Assembly (NCBI GenBank): GCA_052143835.1
Contig: JBKQRV010000112.1
Location: forward strand, 12,927-76,926
Length of the DNA stretch: 64,000 nucleotides
Direction: 5' to 3'
Origin: DASPPM01 sp052143835
GTDB taxonomy: Bacteria > Pseudomonadota > Alphaproteobacteria > JACZXZ01
Part shown: piece by piece, positions 44,688 through 52,965 of the stretch
Layout: every line of letters starts with the position of its first letter
How positions within the stretch are numbered: position 1 is the stretch's first letter
Position numbers and translations under genes: made by a program
The notes under the pieces: model-generated
Told to the model about the DNA's origin: nothing
Seen by the model: only the letters and a program-made list of their open reading frames with translations
Databases searched by the model: none

Positions 44688-45317
44688 ATGCGCGGGATTA
44701 GGCTCGGGCGCCTCGTCTTGATATTGCCCATGCTCATGCTGCCGTTGGCGCTTCCACGCGCGGCGGCACCCCAGCCGGGCGCCCCGCCGGAGAGCGCCTC
44801 CCTCGCCGGGCAACTCCTGATCGCCTCGCCCGAGATCGGCGATCCTCGTTTCCGCCACACCGTGATCCTCATGGTGCGCCACAATCGAGAGGGCGCGCTT
44901 GGCATCGTCATCAATCGACCGGTCGAGGAGCGCTCGCTCGCCAGCCTGCTCGAGGCGATCGGCGAGAGCGGCACGGGTGTCGAGGGGAGCGTGCGCATCT
45001 TTTCCGGCGGCCCGGTCCAGCCTGCGATCGGGTTTATCCTGCACACGAGCGACTATCACCGTTCCGGGACCATCGATATCGACGGGCACGTGGCGATGAC
45101 CACGAGCCCCGACATCCTCAAGGACATCGGCGCCCACAAGGGCCCCAAGAAGAGCCTCATCGCCTTCGGTTACGCGGGCTGGGCTGCAGGCCAGCTGGAG
45201 AACGAGCTCGCGCGCCACGACTGGTTCACCGCTCCCGCGGATCCCAAGCTGATCTTCGACGATGATCGGGACCAGCTGTGGGACGACGCCATGGCGCGCC
45301 GCACGCTCGATCTGTGA
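44688..45317 (+). CDS. YqgE/AlgH-family protein with N-terminal signal peptide
   Basis: 209 residues. The first about 30 form a clear signal sequence (basic MRGIRLGR, hydrophobic LVLILPMLMLPLAL, then ARAA-like cleavage zone). The rest is the YqgE/AlgH domain: LLIASPEIGDPRFRHTVILM, LGIVINRP, FSGGPVQP, and GYAGWAAGQLENE. Start ATG 44688 follows GAGGGTGGAG. The family is normally cytoplasmic, about 185 residues, so an exported form is unusual. Its role is unclear. Confidence 0.85.
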   Translation: MRGIRLGRLVLILPMLMLPLALPRAAAPQPGAPPESASLAGQLLIASPEIGDPRFRHTVILMVRHNREGALGIVINRPVEERSLASLLEAIGESGTGVEGSVRIFSGGPVQPAIGFILHTSDYHRSGTIDIDGHVAMTTSPDILKDIGAHKGPKKSLIAFGYAGWAAGQLENELARHDWFTAPADPKLIFDDDRDQLWDDAMARRTLDL

Positions 45318-45388
45318 ATCGGCACGCTCCTCGCGCCGCGCGGGCGCGCGACCCGGGCGCCAAGCTTCCACGGCGCGGGCGAGACGCC

Positions 45389-47896
45389 TTAGGCCGGGGG
45401 TGCCGCCTCTCCGGCCTTGGCGTCCCCATCGTCGTCCGGGTGCCGGCCGAAGGGTGCCGTGGCTGATCCCGGCTTCGTGCGCCCGGCCGCGAGCGCCTCC
45501 GCCAGCGCCTCGAGGTTGCGCACGCTGACCTCGCGTTGGGGGAAGGGCATCTCGATGCCGGCTTTGCGGAAGGCGTCGTCGATCGCGAAATGGAGGTCGC
45601 TCGCGACGAAGGCGCGCTGCTCCACGTCGCCGATGAAGACGCGCAACTCGAACTGAAGCGCGCTGTCGCCGAAATCGGTGAACAGAACATGGGCTGCGGG
45701 CCAGCTCAGGACTTGGCCGTGCTCGCGCGCGCAGGCGAGCATGATGTCGCGAACCTTGCCGGTATCGGAGCCGTAGGCAACCCCCACCTTGATGTCGACG
45801 CGGCCGTATTTGTCGCGATGCGTCCAATTGATCACCGCCCCCGACAGAAGCTCCGAGTTCGGGACGATCACCGAAGCGCGCCTAAAGGTCTCGATCTCGG
45901 TCGCGCGCACGCTGATGCGCGTGACGAAACCCTCGTGCTGACCGACCACGACCCAATCGCCCACCTTGATCGGCCGCTCGATGAGAAGGATGAGGCCGGA
46001 GACGAAATTGTTGACGATGTTCTGCAGCCCGAAGCCGATGCCGACGGAAAGGGCGCCGGCGATGATCGCGAGATTGGAGAGATTCAAGCCCAGCATCGAG
46101 ATGGCGAACAAGGCCGCGAAGACGAAGCCGATGTAGCCGATCAGCGCGGAAAGCGAATGGCGCACGCCCGGCTCGAGCCGCGTCTGGGGCAGGAGCTTCT
46201 CGTTGAGGAGCCGCTGGAAGAGCCGCGTGATCGTCCACACGGCGACGAAGACCAGGATCGACAGCAGGATGTCGACGAGCGAGATCCTCATGCTGCCGAT
46301 CTCGATTCCGCGCAAGGCGTCGCCCCGCCACAGGCCGAGCACGCTGTCGGGAACGCCCCACAGCCGCAAGGTCAAGCCGATCCCGAGGACGATCAAGAGG
46401 AGGTCGAGAGCCGCCTCGGCCCAGAAGGCAAAGAGACGGCTGCCTTGCTCGCTCAACGCCAGCGCGCGGCGCGCGCGCAGGGAGAGCGGACGATCGGACG
46501 CGAAGAGGAGCGTAAGCACCTCGCGCATGAGCGTGCGCAAGAGGAGTAGCACCGCTACGAGGACGCCCGTGACCACCAGGCGCGAGATGACGTAGCGCGC
46601 CAGATTGGCGTAGCCGGAAAGCGCCAGGATGGGCACCGCCAGCAGCACCATGCCGATGACAAAACGGAAGACCGGCCAGTGCCGCGACGGCGCGGCCTCC
46701 TCCCCTCTGCTGTCGCCTTCGCTGCCGGCGTCTCTGTCGATGCGCCAGAGGCGGTGGTGCAGCAGCGAGAAGGTGATCGCCGCGAGGAGCGTGTCGAAAC
46801 CGAAGGAAAGCAGATTGAAGAGCTCGCGCGTGCCGTGGCGCAGCGAGTATGTCGCGATGCCGATGCCGAGCGCCACCGCCGCGGCGCCGGCAAGCGCCGT
46901 GAGCCGGCGCGCAAGCGTGCGCGAGGAATCGGCGCCGAAGGGCACGATGCGCCAGCTCGGCGCCTCGGGCGCCAAGGCGGCGGCGGCAATGGCGGCGGTG
47001 AGGGAGAAGAAGGTGACGCCGACGAGCACGCCCGCGACCATCTCTGCGAGAAGGCCGGTGACGATGTCCTCCTCGAGCAGCACGAACGCGAGCGCGAGTA
47101 GCCCGATCGCCGGCAAGAGGCCCCGCGCCAGCCCTTCGGCAAGCGCTGCGAGGACGCGGCGCGCATAGGAAGGCTCGGTTACCTCGCGGCGATGGCCGTA
47201 ACGTCGCACCAACCAGTTGCGCAGCGGCCAGCCTACGGCGAGGACAACGAGCGTCAACAGGCCGAGCCAGGCGAGGCTGACCGGCGGGAGTGCCGAGAAG
47301 GGACTCCCCTTCCACCATTCGCCGGGTGCCGCGGCGAAGGCGGCGAGGACCACGCCGAGCTCGCGGGCCGCGGCCGAGAGGGCGGGCAGCGAGAGCGGCG
47401 GGGCCTCGCGCGCGAGCAGCAGAGCCGCCAGCCGCGCGCCGCCGACGCGGTTGATGTCCTGGTCGAGCCCGTTGGCCCGCGCGATGACGAGCTCGCATTG
47501 CTTGATCATGGAGTCGTAGCTCGCGATGTCGCCGACGAGCTGCGCGCGCTGCCGCGCCACGTCGGGAAGCTCGGGCGGCTGGCCCGCGGCCGGCGGCGGA
47601 CCGAGGGCGGCGAGCTGGTCCGCAGCCGGCTGGCGCTGGGCCGCCGCCGCGGCGCGCGCCTCCGCGGCGGCGCGGCGCACCTCGGCGACCTTGGCGTGGA
47701 GAGCGTTGAACTGCTGTCGGCCGATGTCGGCAGCACCGAGTGCCGCCTGCACGTCATCGAGCGCCAAGCGCCAGGCATCGGCCTTCTGGCTGAAGGCGGC
47801 TTCCTGAAGGGCCGGCGTCTGCGGCCGGGCCGGGGCGGCCATCGCAAGGGCCGCAAGCACGAAGGCCACGGCGAAAAGGCGCAGGAACAAGTTCAC
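45389..47896 (-). CDS. Large mechanosensitive channel (MscS family, DUF3772 type)
   Basis: 835 residues. Signal peptide (about 1-25), periplasmic helical DUF3772-type part (about 30-190) and about 11 membrane segments, then the MscS pore and beta domain: LSVGIGFGLQNIVNNFVSGLILL and GDWVVVGQHEGFVTRISVRATEIET, and a C-terminal alpha/beta domain. Opens on osmotic down-shock. ATG 47896. Next gene along is a dioxygenase on the same strand. Confidence 0.92.
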   Translation of the reverse strand: MNLFLRLFAVAFVLAALAMAAPARPQTPALQEAAFSQKADAWRLALDDVQAALGAADIGRQQFNALHAKVAEVRRAAAEARAAAAAQRQPAADQLAALGPPPAAGQPPELPDVARQRAQLVGDIASYDSMIKQCELVIARANGLDQDINRVGGARLAALLLAREAPPLSLPALSAAARELGVVLAAFAAAPGEWWKGSPFSALPPVSLAWLGLLTLVVLAVGWPLRNWLVRRYGHRREVTEPSYARRVLAALAEGLARGLLPAIGLLALAFVLLEEDIVTGLLAEMVAGVLVGVTFFSLTAAIAAAALAPEAPSWRIVPFGADSSRTLARRLTALAGAAAVALGIGIATYSLRHGTRELFNLLSFGFDTLLAAITFSLLHHRLWRIDRDAGSEGDSRGEEAAPSRHWPVFRFVIGMVLLAVPILALSGYANLARYVISRLVVTGVLVAVLLLLRTLMREVLTLLFASDRPLSLRARRALALSEQGSRLFAFWAEAALDLLLIVLGIGLTLRLWGVPDSVLGLWRGDALRGIEIGSMRISLVDILLSILVFVAVWTITRLFQRLLNEKLLPQTRLEPGVRHSLSALIGYIGFVFAALFAISMLGLNLSNLAIIAGALSVGIGFGLQNIVNNFVSGLILLIERPIKVGDWVVVGQHEGFVTRISVRATEIETFRRASVIVPNSELLSGAVINWTHRDKYGRVDIKVGVAYGSDTGKVRDIMLACAREHGQVLSWPAAHVLFTDFGDSALQFELRVFIGDVEQRAFVASDLHFAIDDAFRKAGIEMPFPQREVSVRNLEALAEALAAGRTKPGSATAPFGRHPDDDGDAKAGEAAPPA

Positions 47897-47970
47897 CGGC
47901 AGCTCGATCTCGGTTGGGGGAACCCCTTCCTACACCGTCAGCCGCCCCGGAGTCACGCGCCCGGGACCTC

Positions 47971-48753
47971 TCACTCGAAGGCGAAGGCCGCCATCGAGAG
48001 CGCTCCGTGGCTGAAGCTGCGGTGGAGCCGCCTGCCGCGCGCAGCCGGCCCGCCCGCGCCTAAGGCGACGAGGAAGGGCAGGAAATGCTCCTCGCGCGGA
48101 TGGACGCGCGACGCCGCGGGGGCCTTCAGACGATAGTCCACGAGGCTTGCCTCGTCCCCGGCCTCGGCCGCCTCGGCCAGCCAGGCATCGAAGGCGGCGA
48201 CGTGGGGAAGCGGTGGCGCATCGGGTGCCATCGCGCGAAACTCGGCGAGATTGTGCGTCGCCCCGCCGCTGCCGAGGATGAGGATGCCCTCCTCCCTGAG
48301 CGGTGCCAACGCGCGCCCGACGGCCACATGGTGCGCAGCACCACGCGGCATCTGCACCGAGAGCTGGGCCGTCGGGATGTCGGCCTTGGGGTACATGAGA
48401 AGAAGCGGGACCCACGCGCCATGGTCGAGACCCTGTGCCGGATCCTTCTCGCAACTGAAGCCCGCCTCCTCGAGACGGCGAGCCGCGCGCGCGGCAAGCG
48501 CCGGCGCGCCAGGTGCGGGATAGCGGAGCTCATAGAGCGGGGCGGGGAAGCCATAAAAATCATGGATGGTCTCGGGGCGGGCGGCCGTGCTCACCGCCGG
48601 GTCGCGCGTTTCCCAGTGCGCCGAGATGCAGAGAATGGCCTCGGGCCGGCCGAGCGTCGCGCCGAGGCCTTCGAGGAAATCGCGCGCAGGGATGGGCGTC
48701 AGCGGCAAGGTGGGCGCGCCGTGCGAGACGAAGATGCTGGGCAACCTCGTCAC
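47971..48753 (-). CDS. DODA-type extradiol ring-cleavage dioxygenase (LigB superfamily)
   Basis: 260 residues. Metal and active-site His residues in FVSHGAP (His11), ISAHWET (His46), the GLDHGAW segment and HPREEHFLPF. Uses iron or zinc to open a catechol-type ring (4,5-DOPA dioxygenase and relatives). GTG 48753 gives the family N-terminus and has GAGG before it; ATG 48801 would overlap the upstream gene. Immediately follows a glutathionyl-hydroquinone reductase gene. Confidence 0.87.
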   Translation of the reverse strand: MTRLPSIFVSHGAPTLPLTPIPARDFLEGLGATLGRPEAILCISAHWETRDPAVSTAARPETIHDFYGFPAPLYELRYPAPGAPALAARAARRLEEAGFSCEKDPAQGLDHGAWVPLLLMYPKADIPTAQLSVQMPRGAAHHVAVGRALAPLREEGILILGSGGATHNLAEFRAMAPDAPPLPHVAAFDAWLAEAAEAGDEASLVDYRLKAPAASRVHPREEHFLPFLVALGAGGPAARGRRLHRSFSHGALSMAAFAFE

Positions 48754-48784
48754 GGCCTCAGCTTTCCGAAGGGACGAGGCTCGA

Positions 48785-49759
48785 TCATGCCGCGACTCCA
48801 TAATTTCGCGCCCGGTCGTGGGGGGCCGCGAAATCGAGAGCGGGCCCCTTGGGCACGATGCCGGTCGGATTGACGGTCTTCTGGCTGGCGTAATAATGCC
48901 GCTTGATGTGGTCGAGATCGACGGTGGCCGCCACCTTCGGCACCTGATAGAGCTCGTGCGCATAGTTGGAGAGGTTGGGATAGTCGACGATGCGGCGCAG
49001 ATTGCACTTGAAGTGACCGTGGTAGACCGCATCGAAGCGCACGAGGGTGGTGAAGAGCCGCCAGTCGGCCTCGGTCAGCCTGTCGCCCACGAGATAGCGC
49101 TGGCGCGAGAGCAGTGCCTCGATGCGCTCGAGTGCCGCGAACAACCCGTCGAAGGCCTCCTCATAGGCGGCTTGCGTGGTCGCGAAGCCGGCGCGGTAGA
49201 CGCCGTTGTTGATGCGCTTGTAGACGAGCGCGTTGATCTCGTCGATGCGGCCCCGCAAGGCCCTCGGATAGAAGTCGACATCGGCCCGGCCCCAAGCGTC
49301 GAAGGCGCTATTGAGCATGCGGATGATCTCGGAGGACTCGTTGTTCACGATCGTGCGCGAGCTCTTGTCCCACAGCACGGGCACGCTGACGCGCCCGCTG
49401 TAGCCGGGCCTGGCGAGGGTGTAGATCTCGTGGAGAAAGCGCTTGCCGTTGGCGTGGTCGGGGGTGGCGCCGGGATAATCGGAGAAGGCCCAGCCTTGCG
49501 CCCCCATCAAGGGATCGACGATCGAGAGCGAGACCGCCTCCTCGAGACCCTTGAGCGCGCGAAAGATGAGCGTGCGGTGCGCCCACGGGCAGGCAAGCGA
49601 GACATAGAGGTGATAGCGTCCGGGCTCGGCCTTGAAGCGCGAGCTGCCGTCGGCGCTGACCCAATCGCGGAACTGCGACTCGCTGCGCACGAAGCGCCCG
49701 CCGCTCGCGCGCGTGTCGTACCATTGGTCGTGCCAGACGCCGTCGATCAAGAGGCCCAT
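48785..49759 (-). CDS. Glutathionyl-hydroquinone reductase (Xi-class glutathione transferase)
   Basis: 324 residues. The active-site motif ACPWAHR (Cys57) and the Xi-class segments DKSSRTIVNNESSEIIR, WRLFTTLVRFDAVYHGHFKCN and IKRHYYASQKTVNPTGIVP are all present. Reduces glutathionyl-hydroquinones back to hydroquinones with GSH. ATG 49759 begins MGLLIDG. The next gene in the operon is an extradiol dioxygenase, a plausible consumer of the hydroquinone. Confidence 0.92.
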   Translation of the reverse strand: MGLLIDGVWHDQWYDTRASGGRFVRSESQFRDWVSADGSSRFKAEPGRYHLYVSLACPWAHRTLIFRALKGLEEAVSLSIVDPLMGAQGWAFSDYPGATPDHANGKRFLHEIYTLARPGYSGRVSVPVLWDKSSRTIVNNESSEIIRMLNSAFDAWGRADVDFYPRALRGRIDEINALVYKRINNGVYRAGFATTQAAYEEAFDGLFAALERIEALLSRQRYLVGDRLTEADWRLFTTLVRFDAVYHGHFKCNLRRIVDYPNLSNYAHELYQVPKVAATVDLDHIKRHYYASQKTVNPTGIVPKGPALDFAAPHDRARNYGVAA

Positions 49760-49866
49760 GCGTCACCTCCGCATCCTCAGCCCTCATCCGCGTAGATGGG
49801 TCCTGCCAAGGCAATGTCCAGAGCGGTATTGGCGCGGTAAGCGGCGCACCAACGGCATACCGGCGC

Positions 49867-50634
49867 CTAAGGCGTGGGCCAGCGCGAGGCAGCGAAGACC
49901 GGCTCGCCCGCGAGCCAACGGCGCGCGGCGTCCGGCTCCTCGAGTGCCGTGAGGAGAGCCGAGAAGAGATCGAGCGGCTCGAGCGCGCGGCCGGCATCGA
50001 CCATGCCCGCGAGCAGCCCGGACTCGACGAAGTTGAAGATCGCCCAACGCATCGCGTAGACGGGCGGCAAGACCTTCTCGCCGAACGAGGCGCGCCGGCA
50101 CGCCTCCGCATCCATCGACTCGAGCCCTCGGCAGTTGAGCGGCCTCGCCTCGTAGACCGAGCAACGCTCGTCCTTGAGCATCGGGCAGGACAGGCGGACG
50201 GTGAGGCGCTCGTCCTTGCTCAGCGCCGATGCCTCACGCAGGCGCGCGATAAGTGCCGTGCGCTCGGCGCTCGCGAAGCGGTCGCGAATGTGCTGGGCGA
50301 GGCGGAGGACCTCGGGGGGGCTGGCCGCCACGCTGATGTGGCAGCAGTGGCCGCAGCCCGCACGGCACGCGATCGGCCGCGAGGGCGGTGCAATCTTGCG
50401 CCCCTCGGCGGCGAGACTCTCGGCGAGTGCCGCGGCCTCGGCCGCCAGCGCGAAGAGGTCGGCCGGCCGCGCGTCTTCGGCCATGATCTCGCGCGCCGCC
50501 TCGCGCATGGCGAGCCCGCCGCGCTCCTCGAACTTGAGCTCGGGGCGATCGACGATGAGCGTCGTGACGCGCGCCCGCGCCCGCGCCGCCGCACCCGCGG
50601 CAAGGCTTCTCGTTCTGCGCTTTCTCCGGCTCAT
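49867..50634 (-). CDS. YkgJ-type Cys-cluster protein
   Basis: 255 residues. Cys-rich segment CRAGCGHCCHIS (about residues 90-101), then CPMLKDERCSVYEARPLNC, the YkgJ/CxxCxxCC pattern likely to bind Zn or an Fe-S cluster. A basic Arg/Ala-rich N-terminus precedes it. ATG 50634 lacks a clear ribosome-binding site. Function unknown; members are often tied to oxidative steps. Confidence 0.82.
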   Translation of the reverse strand: MSRRKRRTRSLAAGAAARARARVTTLIVDRPELKFEERGGLAMREAAREIMAEDARPADLFALAAEAAALAESLAAEGRKIAPPSRPIACRAGCGHCCHISVAASPPEVLRLAQHIRDRFASAERTALIARLREASALSKDERLTVRLSCPMLKDERCSVYEARPLNCRGLESMDAEACRRASFGEKVLPPVYAMRWAIFNFVESGLLAGMVDAGRALEPLDLFSALLTALEEPDAARRWLAGEPVFAASRWPTP

Positions 50635-50666
50635 GGCGTCATTGCCTGGTTGCGGCGATCGCAAAT

Positions 50667-50770
50667 CCGAGCGTCACCCCCTCCCCACCCTCCCCCTTCG
50701 AGGGGGAGGGGGAAGCTGTTGAAGTCGCCCATACTCCCTCCCCCCTTGAGGGGGAGGGTAGGGAGGGGGG
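50667..50770. repeat. GC-rich palindromic repeat, copy 2
   Basis: About 104 bases, nearly the same as 20357-20461: cgagcgtcaccccc start, CTCCCCCTTCGAGGGGGAG hairpin, a ttgaagtcgcccat linker, then CTCCCCCCTTGAGGGGGAG. Between ykgJ and the NUDIX gene, both on the minus strand. Confidence 0.75.
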
Positions 50771-50834
50771 TATATCAAGCATCCATGATTCCACGTACGA
50801 GCGCCCGAAACCGTCGGCGCATGGTCCGCCCGTT

Positions 50835-51680
50835 CTACACGTGCAGCCCCTTGACGATCTCGAGATAGTCGGGGTGCTCGGGCGAGAGGAGGCCGTGCTG
50901 GACGAGGAAGTGGATGATGACGAGGTTGCAGTTGAACTTGAACTCCGAGGTCTCGCTCACGACTTCCATGACCCGCTCGATGGGCCAGAGCATGAACTCC
51001 TGGATCTCGCCGTCGCGGTTCCTGGGCGTGAAGTCGCGCGGCACCTCGAGCTCATAGACGAACTGCACGTCGGGCTTGAGGCCCTCCGGCGTCTCGAGCA
51101 CATAGGTGACGGCCCCCGTCGCCACCGCGCGCGCGGAGAGCGATGGGGGGATGTCGGCCTCTTCGTGGCATTCCTTGGCGAGATTGTCCCTGAGCGAGAC
51201 GCCGGCGGGCTGGCCGCCCGCCACCATGTTGTCGAGCATGCCGGGATAGGTCGGCTTGTCGAGCGCGCGGCGTCCGACCCACATGGAGATGCGCTCGCCC
51301 TCGCGCACGAAGCCGTTCATGTGCACGCCGTAGGAGCGCACGCCGAAGTAGGGCGTCGCCGCGCGCTCCATCAGCATGAGCGGCGGGATGCCCCAGGCGA
51401 GCGTCACCGGATAGATCTCATCGCGCCAGCCCTCGATGACGCCCCGCTCGGCGAGCGCGCGCAGCGCCTCGTCGAGGGCCGCACTGCGCTCCTCGCAGGT
51501 GCAGAGCGCCGGCGAGAGGACCACGCCCACATCGCTCAGCGCGAAGAGCTTGGGGAAGCGTGCGAGCTCGCGCACGAAGGGCGGCTTCACCCAGCCGACG
51601 CGCTCGCCCGCGACGATGAAGGGGCGGAAGCGCGACATGTCGCACTCGTTGCATTCGCGGATGCGGTCGAGAAAGCTCAC
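50835..51680 (-). CDS. DUF4743-type NUDIX hydrolase
   Basis: 281 residues: N-terminal DUF4743-type domain (about 1-130) followed by a NUDIX domain whose box is MVAGGQPAGVSLRDNLAKECHEEADI (about residues 154-179; KECHEEA is the core). The layout resembles eukaryotic thiamine-pyrophosphokinase-like NUDIX proteins and their bacterial relatives. GTG 51680 with a weak GGAG site. Neighbour upstream is an ACT-domain gene on the same strand. Confidence 0.83.
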   Translation of the reverse strand: MSFLDRIRECNECDMSRFRPFIVAGERVGWVKPPFVRELARFPKLFALSDVGVVLSPALCTCEERSAALDEALRALAERGVIEGWRDEIYPVTLAWGIPPLMLMERAATPYFGVRSYGVHMNGFVREGERISMWVGRRALDKPTYPGMLDNMVAGGQPAGVSLRDNLAKECHEEADIPPSLSARAVATGAVTYVLETPEGLKPDVQFVYELEVPRDFTPRNRDGEIQEFMLWPIERVMEVVSETSEFKFNCNLVIIHFLVQHGLLSPEHPDYLEIVKGLHV

Positions 51681-51783
51681 GGGGCTGCGACTCCGGCTCG
51701 TTCGGCAGCCAACCGTTTAGCGGCATCCGCGCGCGCGCGCAACCGCGCTTGCGTGACAATTTCCCGCGGCCCTGCCGGCCGGC

Positions 51784-52074
51784 TCAGGCGCGCTGCGCGT
51801 AACGCTTCTGCGAGGTGAGCACGATCTCGACGTCCGGGAGCTGGCGCAGGCAGCGCGCGATATAATCGCTGAGCGCGCGCTCCATGCCCTCGACCTGGAT
51901 GTCGATGTGAAGCTCGGCTCCGGCGGCACCGCCGAGCGCGCTGCGCCACTGCGAGGGGACGAGGCCGCGCTTGGCGAAGAGCTCGAGCACGCGCGGCATC
52001 ACGCCTGGATCGGCGCGGGCCTCGACGGCAAAGCAAGCGGTCGGCGAAGAGCTGGTATCAGCGGCGGGAGACAT
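51784..52074 (-). CDS. Small ACT-like domain protein
   Basis: 96 residues. The segment FAVEARADPGVMPRVLELFAKRGLVPS resembles the first half of an ACT regulatory domain, followed by ELHIDIQVEGM. ACT domains bind amino acids. ATG 52074 has AGGAG at 11 bases; the longer frame to 52131 is less likely. No catalytic partner overlaps it; neighbours are a NUDIX gene and a corrinoid gene. Confidence 0.65.
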   Translation of the reverse strand: MSPAADTSSSPTACFAVEARADPGVMPRVLELFAKRGLVPSQWRSALGGAAGAELHIDIQVEGMERALSDYIARCLRQLPDVEIVLTSQKRYAQRA

Positions 52075-52266
52075 GGCAAGCAAACTCCTGCAAACGGGCG
52101 AACGCACAAGCACCAAGGTCCGGCAACCCAAGGGGCGCCGGGGTGCTAATTCGCCGAATGCGGAGCTGCTCGCTCATGGGAAAGAGGCTAGCCAAGGCCG
52201 GGCGCGCGGTCAAGCGCGGTCTCGCGCGCCTTCAGCCATCCCGCTGGAACGGCCGTCCCGTGGCAC

Positions 52267-52932
52267 TCAGCCAAGGGGAGCCGCTCGGCCCTCCTGCATC
52301 AAGCGCCGGGCAAGGGCCACCGCCGCAGGGGCGTCGGGCGCATAGCCGGTTGCGCCGATCGCGCTGGCGAACGCCTGGTTGACCGGCGCGCCGCCGACGA
52401 GGATGCTGCCGTTGAAGCCGGCGCGGCGCAGGGCCTCGACCGTCTGGCGCATGCTGGGCAGCGTCGTCGTGAGCAGCGCCGAAAGCCCGACGAGGTCCGG
52501 CCGGTGCGCGCGCACCGCCGCGACGAAGTCGTCCGGCAGGACGTTGATGCCGAGGTCGACGACCTCGAAGCCGGCACCCTCCATGATCATCGCGACGAGG
52601 TTCTTGCCGATGTCGTGCATGTCGCGGTAGACGCTGCCGATGACGAGCTTGCCGACCGGCCGAATCGCGTGCCCGGCGAGGCTCGGCCGCAGCACCTCGA
52701 GCCCGGCCTTCATCGCATTGGCGGCCATCAGCATCTCGGGAACGAACAGCCGTCCGGCGGCGAACTCGTCGCCGACCTCCTCCATGGCGGCAATCAGCGC
52801 ATCATTGATGATGGTCTGGGCATCCGTGCCGAGCGCCAGCTCATGGCGCACGAGCTCGGCGACCCGGTCCTGCGCGAAATCGCAGACGGCCTGGAAGATG
52901 GCGTCGAGCCGTTCCTCGAGCTCGTCGGACAT
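52267..52932 (-). CDS. Corrinoid-binding protein (MttC/MtgC-like)
   Basis: 221 residues. Helical cap domain (about 1-85), then a B12-binding domain with DMHDIGK (Asp104, His106, Gly109), the DxHxxG signature where His106 is the lower cobalt ligand, and ILVGGAPVN. Acts as methyl carrier for the methyltransferase. ATG 52932 begins MSDELEE. Follows the MttB-family gene with 33 bases between. Confidence 0.9.
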   Translation of the reverse strand: MSDELEERLDAIFQAVCDFAQDRVAELVRHELALGTDAQTIINDALIAAMEEVGDEFAAGRLFVPEMLMAANAMKAGLEVLRPSLAGHAIRPVGKLVIGSVYRDMHDIGKNLVAMIMEGAGFEVVDLGINVLPDDFVAAVRAHRPDLVGLSALLTTTLPSMRQTVEALRRAGFNGSILVGGAPVNQAFASAIGATGYAPDAPAAVALARRLMQEGRAAPLG

Positions 52933-52965
52933 GGATCGTCTCCTCGCCGGGCTTCCCGGCCGCGG

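Noticed and set aside
52075..52266. Riboswitch in front of the ACT-domain gene
   Set aside because: The gap has some pairing but no recognisable riboswitch core; left unassigned.
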